From WVYX01 sp039586815 (GTDB taxonomy: Bacteria; Gemmatimonadota; Gemmatimonadetes; Gemmatimonadales; GWC2-71-9), in the NCBI GenBank assembly GCA_039586815.1, contig JBDHJR010000012.1:14872-78871 (forward strand): 64,000 bases of DNA, in the 5' to 3' direction. The translations under genes and the position numbers were made by a program. Positions 33,390 to 41,500 of this stretch are shown piece by piece. A model generated the notes under the pieces. That model did no database searches. It was not told the origin of the DNA and saw only the letters and a list, made by a program, of their open reading frames with translations. Within the stretch, counting starts at the first letter, position 1; every line of letters begins with the position of its first letter.

Positions 33390-34676
33390 TTACTGCCCTC
33401 CCTCCAGATAATCCCACACGAGATACGTCATGGCCCGGATGCCCACCGGGAGCGCGCCGTCGTCCGCCTGGAAGGTGGGCGTGTGGTGGTTCCCCGACGT
33501 GGTGCCCGGCTTGAGGGTCCCCAAGCGGTAGTAGAAGCCCGGGATCTCGTTGGCGAAATACGAGAAATCCTCTGCCACGGTGGCAGGCTGGAGCACGTGC
33601 ACGTTATCCTCCCCCACCGCGCGGGCTAGTGTGGGTGCCATCCGGGTCGAGAGCTCGACGTCGTTGATGGTGACCGGAATGCCCTTCTCATACTGGAGAT
33701 CGTAGCTGCCGCCGCCCGCCGCGGTGATCCCGCCCAGGATCTCGTGCATACGGCGCTCTACCAGGTCCTGCATCTCCTTGCTGTAGGTGCGGGCCGTGCC
33801 CTGCAGCTCGACTTCCTCGGGGATGATGTTCCAGCGGGTGCCACCACGTATGAGGCCCACGGTCACTACTCCGGGCTCCATCGGGTCCATGTTGCGTGAC
33901 CGGATGGTCTGCAGCATGGTCACGGCCTGTGCCGCCATGATGATTGGATCGGCGCTCAAGTGCGGCGACGCACCGTGCGCGCCGGTTCCCCTGATCACGA
34001 TGGTGAATGCATCGGCAGCGGCGAGCGCAGGGCCCGGGGTGTAGCCCACCTCACCCACCGGCATGTTCCACAGGGTGTGCAGGCCGAAGATTGCCTCGGG
34101 GTCAGGACTGTGCAGCACGCCCTGCTCCACCATCAATGCCGCGCCCCCCGTCTCCCCCGGTGGCGGCCCCTCCTCGGCCGGCTGGAAGATGAACTTCACC
34201 GTGCCGGGCAGCTCGTCGCGCATCGAGGCCAGCACGTTGGCGGCACCGAGCTGTATCGCAGTATGGATGTCGTGCCCGCAGGCGTGGGATACGCCCACGT
34301 CCTGGCCGAGGTAGGTCGTGCGGACGGTCGACTTCCACGGGTACGGCGTGTCCTCTGTGACCGGCAGCGCGTCCATGTCGGCGCGCAGCGCGACCACCGG
34401 TCCCGGCTTCCCACCCTGGAGCACGGCCACGACCCCCGTGTGGGCAACGCCGGTATCCAGCACGTCGAAACCCAGCTCGCGCAGGTACTCGGTAACGAGC
34501 CTGGCGGTCTCGAACTCACGGTTGCCCAGCTCGGGGTGCTGGTGCAGGTGATGGCGGATCTGCGTGACCTCCGGCAGCACCCGTTCGACGGCCGCGTCGA
34601 TCTCCTGGTATTGTGCAGCGGCCCCGGACGGGGTCAGCAGCGCCGCAATTGCGATTACGAGGACAGGTCGGTACAT
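33390..34676 (-). CDS. Secreted M20 family amidohydrolase
   Basis: 428 residues from ATG 34674-34676. Residues 1-22 are a signal peptide ending AAAQ. M20D features: RHHLHQHPELGNREFETA, ALRADMDALPV, metal site SHACGHDIHTAIQLGAA, catalytic Glu pair in FQPAEEGPPPGE, FGLHTLW and the dimerisation domain GTGAHGASPH. Relatives hydrolyse N-acyl amino acids, hippurate or indole-acetyl conjugates; the substrate is not predictable. Export suggests scavenging of N-acylated amino acids in the periplasm. Single gene, convergent with the DUF6265-like gene and divergent from the lipoprotein at 34773. Confidence 0.93.
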   Translation of the reverse strand: MYRPVLVIAIAALLTPSGAAAQYQEIDAAVERVLPEVTQIRHHLHQHPELGNREFETARLVTEYLRELGFDVLDTGVAHTGVVAVLQGGKPGPVVALRADMDALPVTEDTPYPWKSTVRTTYLGQDVGVSHACGHDIHTAIQLGAANVLASMRDELPGTVKFIFQPAEEGPPPGETGGAALMVEQGVLHSPDPEAIFGLHTLWNMPVGEVGYTPGPALAAADAFTIVIRGTGAHGASPHLSADPIIMAAQAVTMLQTIRSRNMDPMEPGVVTVGLIRGGTRWNIIPEEVELQGTARTYSKEMQDLVERRMHEILGGITAAGGGSYDLQYEKGIPVTINDVELSTRMAPTLARAVGEDNVHVLQPATVAEDFSYFANEIPGFYYRLGTLKPGTTSGNHHTPTFQADDGALPVGIRAMTYLVWDYLEGGQ

Positions 34677-34772
34677 GAGTATGCTTGAGGTAGAGGTTCA
34701 GGGTCGCGTGTCGATCGAGGACGAATACTAGAGGAAACGTCACCGCCAGCGCCAGCCTGAAGGAGGGGAGCC

Positions 34773-35243
34773 ATGAGATACTGGGTGTTCGCAGCAGCCG
34801 CCCTCGTAGTTGCGTGCAACGTGGGTGTTCGGCTCGAGCGGGACCGGGAGGAGTTGGTTGCCGCCGACCGTGCCTTCTCGGACGCGACGACGGAGCGTGG
34901 AGCGGACGGGTGGGTGGATTACTTCGCCGACGATGGGGTGATGGTGATCGAGGGAGGCCTGGTGACGGGCCACGACTCGATCCGGGCGCTGATGGCGCCG
35001 GCGTTGTCCGACACGAACTTCTCGCTGACGTGGGACCCGGTGGAATCCGACGTATCGGGCGCCCGCGACCTTGGCTACACACGCGGCCGCTACCTTTCTC
35101 AGCGGCGGATCGAAGGCGGCCTGACGGTCACCAGGCGCGGCACGTACGTCACGATCTGGAAGCGGCAGGACGACCGCAGCTGGAAGGTGGTGCTGGACAT
35201 CGGCACGCCCGACGGACCGGTCGATACTACAGTGGCCGATTAG
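34773..35243 (+). CDS. Lipoprotein with SnoaL/DUF4440-like (NTF2) domain
   Basis: 156 residues from ATG 34773; AAGGAGGGGAG directly upstream. Signal peptide with lipobox LVVAC (Cys15). The mature part DREELVAADRAFSDATTERGADGWVDYFADDGVM is the first helix and strand of the DUF4440/SnoaL-like fold, ending in RRGTYVTIWKRQDDRSWKVVLD. Proteins of this class are small cone-shaped ligand pockets; catalysis is not established. The stop overlaps the convergent flavin reductase stop by four bases. Function unknown. Confidence 0.85.
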   Translation: MRYWVFAAAALVVACNVGVRLERDREELVAADRAFSDATTERGADGWVDYFADDGVMVIEGGLVTGHDSIRALMAPALSDTNFSLTWDPVESDVSGARDLGYTRGRYLSQRRIEGGLTVTRRGTYVTIWKRQDDRSWKVVLDIGTPDGPVDTTVAD

Positions 35244-35830
35244 GCGCCGCGGCCCGCGCCCTCGCGCACCATGTTCTCCAGCGCGATGGAGGGGCAAACC
35301 GCGCGCTCGATGTAGTCCAGCAGCGTCGTGGCCAGGCCTCGAATCCGGCGCTCGATCTTCGCATCGGTGCAGCGTCCGTCTTCGTCGAACACGTCGCGCA
35401 CGTTCGCGACCGATACCGGTCCCGGCAGCACGATGGCTCCTACGTGCGAGCAAACGCTGCGCAACTGCTCCAGCGACTTGATGGCCCCGATCTGACCGGC
35501 GGCCACGCCGAGCAACGCAACCGGCTTGCCGGCGAGTGCAGAGGGAAACCCGAGGTTCTCGAGCACGAGCTTCATCACGCTGCTGAGGCTGCCGTGGTAC
35601 TCGGGGGTCGCGAGAATCGCGCCGGTGGCGTCCCGAACGCGCCGCGCCAGCGCGTCGGCATCGGGTGAGTTTCCCTGCCCGGGGAGGGGCAGGTGCATCG
35701 TGGTCGGATCGACCAAGTCACAGTGCACGTTGGCACGCCCGCGCAGCTCGTCTACCACTACCGCCAGGGCCTTCGCCGTGTAGTTGCCCGGGCGCACGGA
35801 GCCCTGAATAGCCACGATGTTGAGGGTCAT
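35240..35830 (-). CDS. NAD(P)H-dependent FMN reductase family protein
   Basis: 196 residues from ATG 35828-35830, whose ATGA overlaps the epimerase stop. Flavodoxin-like: VAIQGSVRPGNYTAKAL binds FMN phosphate, LATPEYHGSLSSVMKLVLENLG is the conserved isoalloxazine segment, and KPVALLGVAAGQIGAI follows. Such enzymes reduce free FMN, quinones, azo compounds or metals with NAD(P)H. A C-terminal extension (CTDAKIERRIRGLATTLLDYIERA) is helical. It is the last gene of the glycolate operon, so a redox role beside GlcDEF is possible but unproven. Confidence 0.9.
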   Translation of the reverse strand: MTLNIVAIQGSVRPGNYTAKALAVVVDELRGRANVHCDLVDPTTMHLPLPGQGNSPDADALARRVRDATGAILATPEYHGSLSSVMKLVLENLGFPSALAGKPVALLGVAAGQIGAIKSLEQLRSVCSHVGAIVLPGPVSVANVRDVFDEDGRCTDAKIERRIRGLATTLLDYIERAVCPSIALENMVREGAGRGA

Positions 35831-36825
35831 GCCGTACTCTCCTTCCGCTGTGTCACGAACCACTCGGCGGTGCGTCGTAGCGCATCGCGTGGCCGCGTGG
35901 ACGGTCGCCATCCAAGGTCGCGCTCCGCCCGGGCCGACGTGTAGGGGTTCGACCGCGTCATGAACCGCACTCCCGAGGCGGGGTCCGGGGTGTAGCGGCC
36001 CGGCCTGAACAGGCGCCGTGGGAAATGTGCCAGCCTGGCCAGTGCGGTTGCCGCGCCGACCGGCAGCCGGACGAAGCGCAGCCGCACGCCCGTCGCCTCG
36101 CCGACCGTCTCGAAGAACTCGCGTGGCGTGATGCCTCCGTCGTTGGCAGTGTTGAACGCCCCCCGTGCCTCGGGGCGCGCGAGCGCGCACAGCACTGCTT
36201 CCGCCACGTTGCCGGCGTACACCACGGCCAGGTCGTTGTCCCCCCGTCCCACCATGGGGACGATCCCAAGTCGCAGGAGATCGAGCAGCCGCGCCATGAA
36301 GATGCGGTCCCGCTCTCCGTAGATGACGCACGGCCTGAGCGCCACTGCAGAGACATCCAGCTCGTCGGCGCGCTGCCACAGCGTCGCCTCGGCGAGGCGT
36401 TTGGATCGCGCGTAATAGTCGAGCTCGTCGATGGGCTCGAACGGTGCGTCCTCCACGACCGGGCCGCCCTCGGGGCGGCGGCCGTAGACGGCGACCGAGG
36501 AGATGTGCACCATGCGCGCGCCGTGCCGTGCGGCCGTATCCACCGCGAGCCGGGTCCCGTGCACGTTCACCGCTCGGTAGCGCTCCCAGCCCGCGCGCTC
36601 CACCACCAGCGCCGCGGCGTGCACTATGGCATCGCACCGTGGGGCGCCGTCCCAACTCTGTGGCTCTTCCACCGAGCCGAAGAAGCCGTGCGCGCCCAGG
36701 CTCTCGACCAGGCTCCGGCCGGCGGGGCTGCGCACCATTGCCTGCACATCGTGCCCCGCAAGCACCAGCCGCTCGATGGTGTGGCTCCCTACCAGGCCGC
36801 TGCCGCCGGTGACGAGAACTCTCAC
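35827..36825 (-). CDS. NAD-dependent epimerase/dehydratase (extended SDR)
   Basis: 332 residues from GTG 36823-36825; GTGA overlaps the Nramp-like stop. Rossmann start VLVTGGSGLVGSHTIERL, then HAAALV, SSVAVYG and catalytic YYARSKRLAE (YxxxK). The C-terminus RPGRYTPDPASGVRFMTRSNPYTSARAERDLGW resembles 3-beta-hydroxysteroid dehydrogenase/isomerase-like and NDP-sugar epimerase relatives. The substrate is unknown; sterol, aldehyde or nucleotide-sugar are all possible. Seventh gene of the eight-gene leftward operon. Confidence 0.9.
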   Translation of the reverse strand: MRVLVTGGSGLVGSHTIERLVLAGHDVQAMVRSPAGRSLVESLGAHGFFGSVEEPQSWDGAPRCDAIVHAAALVVERAGWERYRAVNVHGTRLAVDTAARHGARMVHISSVAVYGRRPEGGPVVEDAPFEPIDELDYYARSKRLAEATLWQRADELDVSAVALRPCVIYGERDRIFMARLLDLLRLGIVPMVGRGDNDLAVVYAGNVAEAVLCALARPEARGAFNTANDGGITPREFFETVGEATGVRLRFVRLPVGAATALARLAHFPRRLFRPGRYTPDPASGVRFMTRSNPYTSARAERDLGWRPSTRPRDALRRTAEWFVTQRKESTA

Positions 36826-38012
36826 AGCGCGAGCAGCACGGCTCGCATGCCGAGCACGGCGCAGAGCAGCACGACCAGCGCGCCCACTACGTTCCCGCGC
36901 CAGGTGTTCACGCGCTGCCCGAGGCGCGAGCGATCGTTCATGGCGATCAGCAGCACGAGCGCCACGGCGGGAAGCGCCAGGCCGTTCACGATTTGGGCCA
37001 GGAAGATGAGCGGCACCGGACGCACGGAGGCCAACGCGACCAAGGCGCCGAATCCCACGCAGCCGAGCCACACCCAACGGGGGAGCGCAGCACGCACGTT
37101 GCGCCCGCGCCCCAGCACGTCGAGCACCGTGTATGCGGCTGCCAGCGGCGCGGTGATCGCCGACGAGACGCCCGCGGCCGCATACCCGAGTGCGAAGGCG
37201 TAACTGGCCCACGGCCCGAGTAGCGGCTCGAGTTGTTGCGCCATGTCTCCTGCGGAGCGCACCTGTGTTCCATCCAGCGCCGCGGCCGCCGTCACGACGA
37301 TCGCGGCTGAGACGATCCCCCCGAGCCCGATGGCTACCAGGAGGTCGAGCCGCACGGCAGGCAGGTCGTCGGGTGAGGACCATCGCTCCCGCACCGCCGC
37401 GGCGTGCAGGAACAGGTTGTATGGCACGATGGTCGTGCCGATCAGCGCGAGCGCCGTGAACTCGGCGCCCGTGGGAAGTCGTGGCACGAACACGCCGCCC
37501 AGCAGCTTGGGGATGTGTGGCGCGACCATGATCGCGGTCGTGAGGAACACGAGCCCCATCACTGCGACGCACGCCGCCAGCACTCGCTCGACGATGCGAT
37601 ACTGCCCCGTCCACAGCAGCAGGCCGGCCAGCACCGCGCCGATCCCCACCCAAGCCTTGAGCGGCACACCCGTCACCGCCTCGAGGCCGAGCCCGGCGCC
37701 GGTGAGGTTGCCCGCTTCGTAAGCCGCCACGCCGCTCACCACCGCGGTGCCGGCCAGCGCCGCGAGGCTCACGCCCAGCCAGGGCGGTCCCTTGGTGGCA
37801 CGCAGCGCCTGTCCCAGCCCGGCACCAGTGGTGAGACCGAGGCGCGCGCTCATCTCCTGCAGCACGATCGTTGCGACGGTTGCGAACGCCAGAGCCCACA
37901 GCAGCGTCACCCCGAAGCGGGCGCCGGCCAGCGTTGCTGTCGTGACCGTGCCCGGGCCGATGAACGCGGCCGTGACCACGATGCCGGGCCCCAGTCCGCG
38001 CCAGGTCTTCAC
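36822..38012 (-). CDS. Nramp-like divalent metal transporter with altered metal-site motifs
   Basis: 396 residues from GTG 38010-38012, coupled by GTGA to the gene before. About eleven membrane helices. It begins MKTWRGLGPGIVVTAAFIGPGTVTTATLAGARFG. Canonical Nramp proteins have DPGN in helix 1 and MPHN in helix 6; here they read GPGT and TIVPYNLFLHA. Thus the aspartate, asparagine and methionine ligands are replaced while the fold is kept. A known subgroup of Nramp-family proteins has GPGT and is annotated as divalent metal transporter; its ion is unclear. Placed in an operon rich in Fe-S and flavin proteins. Confidence 0.85.
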   Translation of the reverse strand: MKTWRGLGPGIVVTAAFIGPGTVTTATLAGARFGVTLLWALAFATVATIVLQEMSARLGLTTGAGLGQALRATKGPPWLGVSLAALAGTAVVSGVAAYEAGNLTGAGLGLEAVTGVPLKAWVGIGAVLAGLLLWTGQYRIVERVLAACVAVMGLVFLTTAIMVAPHIPKLLGGVFVPRLPTGAEFTALALIGTTIVPYNLFLHAAAVRERWSSPDDLPAVRLDLLVAIGLGGIVSAAIVVTAAAALDGTQVRSAGDMAQQLEPLLGPWASYAFALGYAAAGVSSAITAPLAAAYTVLDVLGRGRNVRAALPRWVWLGCVGFGALVALASVRPVPLIFLAQIVNGLALPAVALVLLIAMNDRSRLGQRVNTWRGNVVGALVVLLCAVLGMRAVLLAL

Positions 38013-39031
38013 CGTTCGAGCTGGATGGGCAGGTCGAGCGTCCGCGCCGCGGCACCGCAGGCCACGACCACCTCGCCGGCATCCACTTCGTGGCGCAGCA
38101 TCGCGAGACCCGCGTACTGTCCCCACCGCTCGAGCCATGCGGCGCTGCTCACGCGGCCGACGGTCTTGCCGCCGTGGATGATGTCGGAGGTGTTCAGGTC
38201 GGGATCTTCCTCGAAGATCAGGCCCGCGAGCTTCCAGTTGGCGTGCCCCCGGAAGTGGAGGCGGGCAACGGTCTCCTGGCCTGTGTAACAGCCCTTGGTA
38301 TACGACACCCCGTCGATCTCATCGTAGCGCACCTCCTGCGGCAGGGTGCGCTCGCCGATCTCCGCTCCGAGGCGCGGCCATCCAGCCAGCACGCGTGCCA
38401 GCTCCAGTGCCGCCTCGTGCACCGGGAGCACACCTACCCGCTCCAGTGCCTCGAAGAAGAATCCGGTGTCCGCGCGCTTGCAGGTGAGCTGCAGCGCGAA
38501 CGGCATGCCGAGGCTGGGTGCGGCGGTCACGTAACCGGCGTCGTCCAAGGTGCCGGTGGCCATGCATCCCGGCTCGGGCACCGCCAGGCCGATCCTCCCG
38601 GCTCCCTCCAGCGCCGCCGGCCCCACCAGCCGCAGCACCGCCACCTTCTCGGTCAGATCCTCGGTGCGGGCCAGGCGTGGCGGCAGCAGGCGGCCGAACT
38701 GCGTCGTGAGGGTCTCTCGCGCTCCGCCGGGGGCGAAGACCGTGAGGTCCCCATTCTCCCGTGCCACCCACATGTCGGAGATGATCATGCCCTTCGGCGT
38801 GAGCACGGCGCCGTACACGAACCCCAGCTTGCCGCACACCTCGAGCTCATTGGTGAGAAGCCCCTGCATGCACTGCAGCGCTCCCGAGCCCGTCAGCCCG
38901 AAGACGGCAGCCTCGGCTTGGGCCACCGCGGCTCCGTCAAGCACGGCGTCAGCGTGCGCGGTCGGGATGTCCTCCCGTGCGATTACGAACACGCCGCCCG
39001 CCGTCTGTCTGCCCAGCGCATCACTCGGCAT
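38009..39031 (-). CDS. YgfZ/GcvT-like folate-binding protein (Fe-S cluster maintenance)
   Basis: 340 residues from ATG 39029-39031; the start overlaps the glcF stop by 11 bases. The YgfZ signature KGCYTGQE is at residues 246-253 (Lys246, Cys248). Other GcvT-like parts: LTGSGALQCMQGLLTNE, GAVLTPKGMIISDM and a C-terminal barrel GRVSSAAWLERWGQYAGLAMLR. YgfZ binds tetrahydrofolate and helps make or repair a subset of Fe-S enzymes. Sitting directly behind GlcF, which has two [4Fe-4S] clusters, suggests it matures this enzyme. Cytoplasmic. Confidence 0.9.
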   Translation of the reverse strand: MPSDALGRQTAGGVFVIAREDIPTAHADAVLDGAAVAQAEAAVFGLTGSGALQCMQGLLTNELEVCGKLGFVYGAVLTPKGMIISDMWVARENGDLTVFAPGGARETLTTQFGRLLPPRLARTEDLTEKVAVLRLVGPAALEGAGRIGLAVPEPGCMATGTLDDAGYVTAAPSLGMPFALQLTCKRADTGFFFEALERVGVLPVHEAALELARVLAGWPRLGAEIGERTLPQEVRYDEIDGVSYTKGCYTGQETVARLHFRGHANWKLAGLIFEEDPDLNTSDIIHGGKTVGRVSSAAWLERWGQYAGLAMLRHEVDAGEVVVACGAAARTLDLPIQLER

Positions 39032-40283
39032 AGTACCCCGCTCGACGATACGACCAGTCCAACAGCTCCACCGGGTGCACCACCGGTATGTGCTCGCCGG
39101 CTGCCAGCAGCCCGGCCCCGATCTGCATCGCGCATCCCGGATTGCCCGTCGCCACCACGTCAGGCTGCGCGCTGCGGATGGATGCAACCTTGTACGTCAG
39201 TACCTCACGGGACAGGCCAGGTTGCGCCAGCGAGTAGCTGCCCGCGCTGCCGCAGCACAGCTCGGCGCCGACGTGTGTCACCCGCTCGAGTCCGTGCACG
39301 GCATCCAGCAGCGACCCGGGCTCGCGCGCGATCCCCTGCGCGTGCAGTAGATGGCACGGGGGATCGTACGCCACCTTGAGGGGCAGCGGCGCTCCGCGCC
39401 GGGGACCTCGTTGCGCGAGCAGCTCGGTCACGTCCCGGGTCGCGGAGGCCAAGTGCTGCGCGTCCGCCTCCAGTGGGTCGCCGGCCAGGAGCCTGCCGTA
39501 CTCCTTGAGCATGGCGCCGCACCCCGCTGCATCGACCGCGATGAGCGCGTCGCCGGGGAGCGCCGCCAGCGTGCGCACGTTGTGCCGCGCGAGACGTACG
39601 GCGTCGTCGTGCTGGCCGGCGTGCGAGTGCAGCGCTCCGCAGCAGCCCTGACCGGGCGCCTCGATAACCTCATATCCGTTGGCCTCGAGCACGCGCACCG
39701 TGGCGCTGTGCACATGGCCGAACAGGCCATCCTGCACGCAGCCGGCGAACACGACGACCCGGCGTGGCGTAGGCGAGTGCGCCGCCTGCGGCTCGGGGCT
39801 CCACTGCCACCCCTCCATCTGCTCGTCGAGGTGGCGCGGCCGCGTCGCGGCCAGCATGCCGAACGCCATCCCCAGGCGGGAGGGACCGGCGAGCCAGTGC
39901 GCCACCGGCCGCATCGCCCGGGCCAGGGGAAAGATGAGGCGCCCCAGGCCGCGCTCGGCCATCACCATATGCACCGCGCGCACCGGCAAAGGAATGGGTC
40001 GCTCCTCGGCCAGGCGCCGTCGCGTCGCCTCCAGCGCCGGAGCGTAGCTCACGCCGGAGGGGCAGACCGGCTCGCAGGCGCGGCACCCGAGACAGCGGTC
40101 CAGGTGGGTTTGCACGTGCGGGTCCCGCGGCCCGAGGCGTCCACTCGCGAGGCCACGGATCAATGTGATACGGCCGCGCGGGCTGTCGGCCTCGTCGCCG
40201 GTGACCAGATAGGTAGGGCAGGCCTGCAGGCAGAACCCGCAGTGCACGCACGGCTCGAGCCCGGCGGCCAGCGCCCCGCTCAT
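39021..40283 (-). CDS. glcF: Glycolate oxidase iron-sulfur subunit GlcF
   Basis: 420 residues from ATG 40281-40283 (one-base overlap with glcE stop). Two [4Fe-4S] ferredoxin motifs: CVHCGFCLQACP and CLGCRACEPVCP. These are followed by two CCG domains with cysteine-rich ends GQGCCGALHSHAG and AELCCGSAGSYSLAQPGL. The order and length match GlcF/heterodisulfide reductase-D-like electron-transfer subunits. It receives electrons from GlcD and passes them to the membrane quinone pool. The start lies within the TGATG junction. The C-terminus KVASIRSAQPDVVATGNPGC is conserved. Confidence 0.94.
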   Translation of the reverse strand: MSGALAAGLEPCVHCGFCLQACPTYLVTGDEADSPRGRITLIRGLASGRLGPRDPHVQTHLDRCLGCRACEPVCPSGVSYAPALEATRRRLAEERPIPLPVRAVHMVMAERGLGRLIFPLARAMRPVAHWLAGPSRLGMAFGMLAATRPRHLDEQMEGWQWSPEPQAAHSPTPRRVVVFAGCVQDGLFGHVHSATVRVLEANGYEVIEAPGQGCCGALHSHAGQHDDAVRLARHNVRTLAALPGDALIAVDAAGCGAMLKEYGRLLAGDPLEADAQHLASATRDVTELLAQRGPRRGAPLPLKVAYDPPCHLLHAQGIAREPGSLLDAVHGLERVTHVGAELCCGSAGSYSLAQPGLSREVLTYKVASIRSAQPDVVATGNPGCAMQIGAGLLAAGEHIPVVHPVELLDWSYRRAGYYAE

Positions 40284-41500
40284 CACGCGTCGCCCACCGG
40301 AACCACGAGAACACCGGCCGGATCGAATGTGTGCCGCAAGCCCGCTACCAGTCGCCCCACACCGTCGCGGTAGGCGCCGAAGTGACCCACCTGGGAGCGC
40401 ACTTCCCACGGCGCCCGCTCGAGCGTGAGGGGCATTTCCTGTTGTGCGGCGGATCGGCGCAGCAGCTTGAGCCGGTCTGCCGCCGCATCGCCACTCCACC
40501 GCACGATCCCCGCCCCCACGCCCGCCGACAGCCAGCCCTCGGGGAGGTGGTGCTCCACCAGAGCGAGGGCGGTATCCAGCGAGGTAGGCAGGGCGCCGAG
40601 CCGCAGCGTGCTGCCTCCCTGCGTGGCGCCGGCCCCGGCCTTGGGCCACAAGCGCGCGGCTTCCTGTGCCGGCAGCTCGTGAAGCGTCAGCGAGACGGCG
40701 CCGCTCACCGCATCGCGTGCCGCCTCGACCTCCGGGCGGGTTCCGAGCAGCCGCACCGCGAGCGTCCAATCGCCGGCGGTCGCGGCGAGTGGCGAGAGGA
40801 CCTCGAGAGCGGCGGGAGTGTTGCCCGTATGCAGGATTGCCAGGGCCGCGGTGAGCAGCGCATCGCGCTGTCCCGAGCCGATCAGCGTGAGATCGGCACG
40901 CGGCACCGCGCGCAGCCTGAGCGTTACCGACGTGAGCACGCCGAATGCACCGAAGCTGCCCGCGGCGAGCTTCGTGAGATCGAAGCCCGCGACGTTCTTC
41001 ACCACGCGTCCGCCCGGGCGGATCACGCGCCCATCACCCGTCACCAGTGTGAGGCCGAGCAGGTGATCGCGCACGTTGCCGAATCCCCCGCGCAGTGGGC
41101 CGGCGGTGCCGGTTGCCACGACCGAGCCGATCGAGCGCCCGGAGCCGGGTGGATCGATCGCGGCCCAGGCTCCGTGGTCTGCCAGCGCGCGGCCCAGGTC
41201 GCTCCACGTCACGCCTGCCTGCACCGTGGCCACCAGGTCGGATGCGTCGAGGTGGGGGATCTCGGTCAGCCGAGCGGTCGTGAGCGCGAGGTCGGCCACC
41301 GCGTCGGGGGGCATCCACCCGGCGCTTCCCTCGATGCGTACCCGCCACCCTTCGGAAGCTGCCGTCCCAAGCACGAGCGCTACCGCATCGTCCGAGTGCG
41401 GCGCCACGCGCGGCAGCCCGCCCGAGTCGGCCCCTATGGTCCCACCGTCGCCCAGGAGCGATCCGAGGTGGCGCGCGATGCTCAACCCCGTTTCGGCCAT
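40283..41500 (-). CDS. glcE: Glycolate oxidase FAD-binding subunit GlcE
   Basis: 405 residues from ATG 41498-41500, sharing a base with the glcD stop. FAD-binding type PCMH domain: IEGSAGWMPPD near residue 60 is a weak form of the usual glycine-rich G-x-G-S segment, then TVQAGVTWSDLGRALADHGAW, PGSGRSIGSVVATGTAGPLRGG and KNVAGFDLTKLAAGSFGAFG. The last motif is typical of GlcE. The C-terminal half is shorter and more variable than in GlcD. Together with GlcD and GlcF it oxidises glycolate to glyoxylate. Confidence 0.93.
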   Translation of the reverse strand: MAETGLSIARHLGSLLGDGGTIGADSGGLPRVAPHSDDAVALVLGTAASEGWRVRIEGSAGWMPPDAVADLALTTARLTEIPHLDASDLVATVQAGVTWSDLGRALADHGAWAAIDPPGSGRSIGSVVATGTAGPLRGGFGNVRDHLLGLTLVTGDGRVIRPGGRVVKNVAGFDLTKLAAGSFGAFGVLTSVTLRLRAVPRADLTLIGSGQRDALLTAALAILHTGNTPAALEVLSPLAATAGDWTLAVRLLGTRPEVEAARDAVSGAVSLTLHELPAQEAARLWPKAGAGATQGGSTLRLGALPTSLDTALALVEHHLPEGWLSAGVGAGIVRWSGDAAADRLKLLRRSAAQQEMPLTLERAPWEVRSQVGHFGAYRDGVGRLVAGLRHTFDPAGVLVVPVGDA

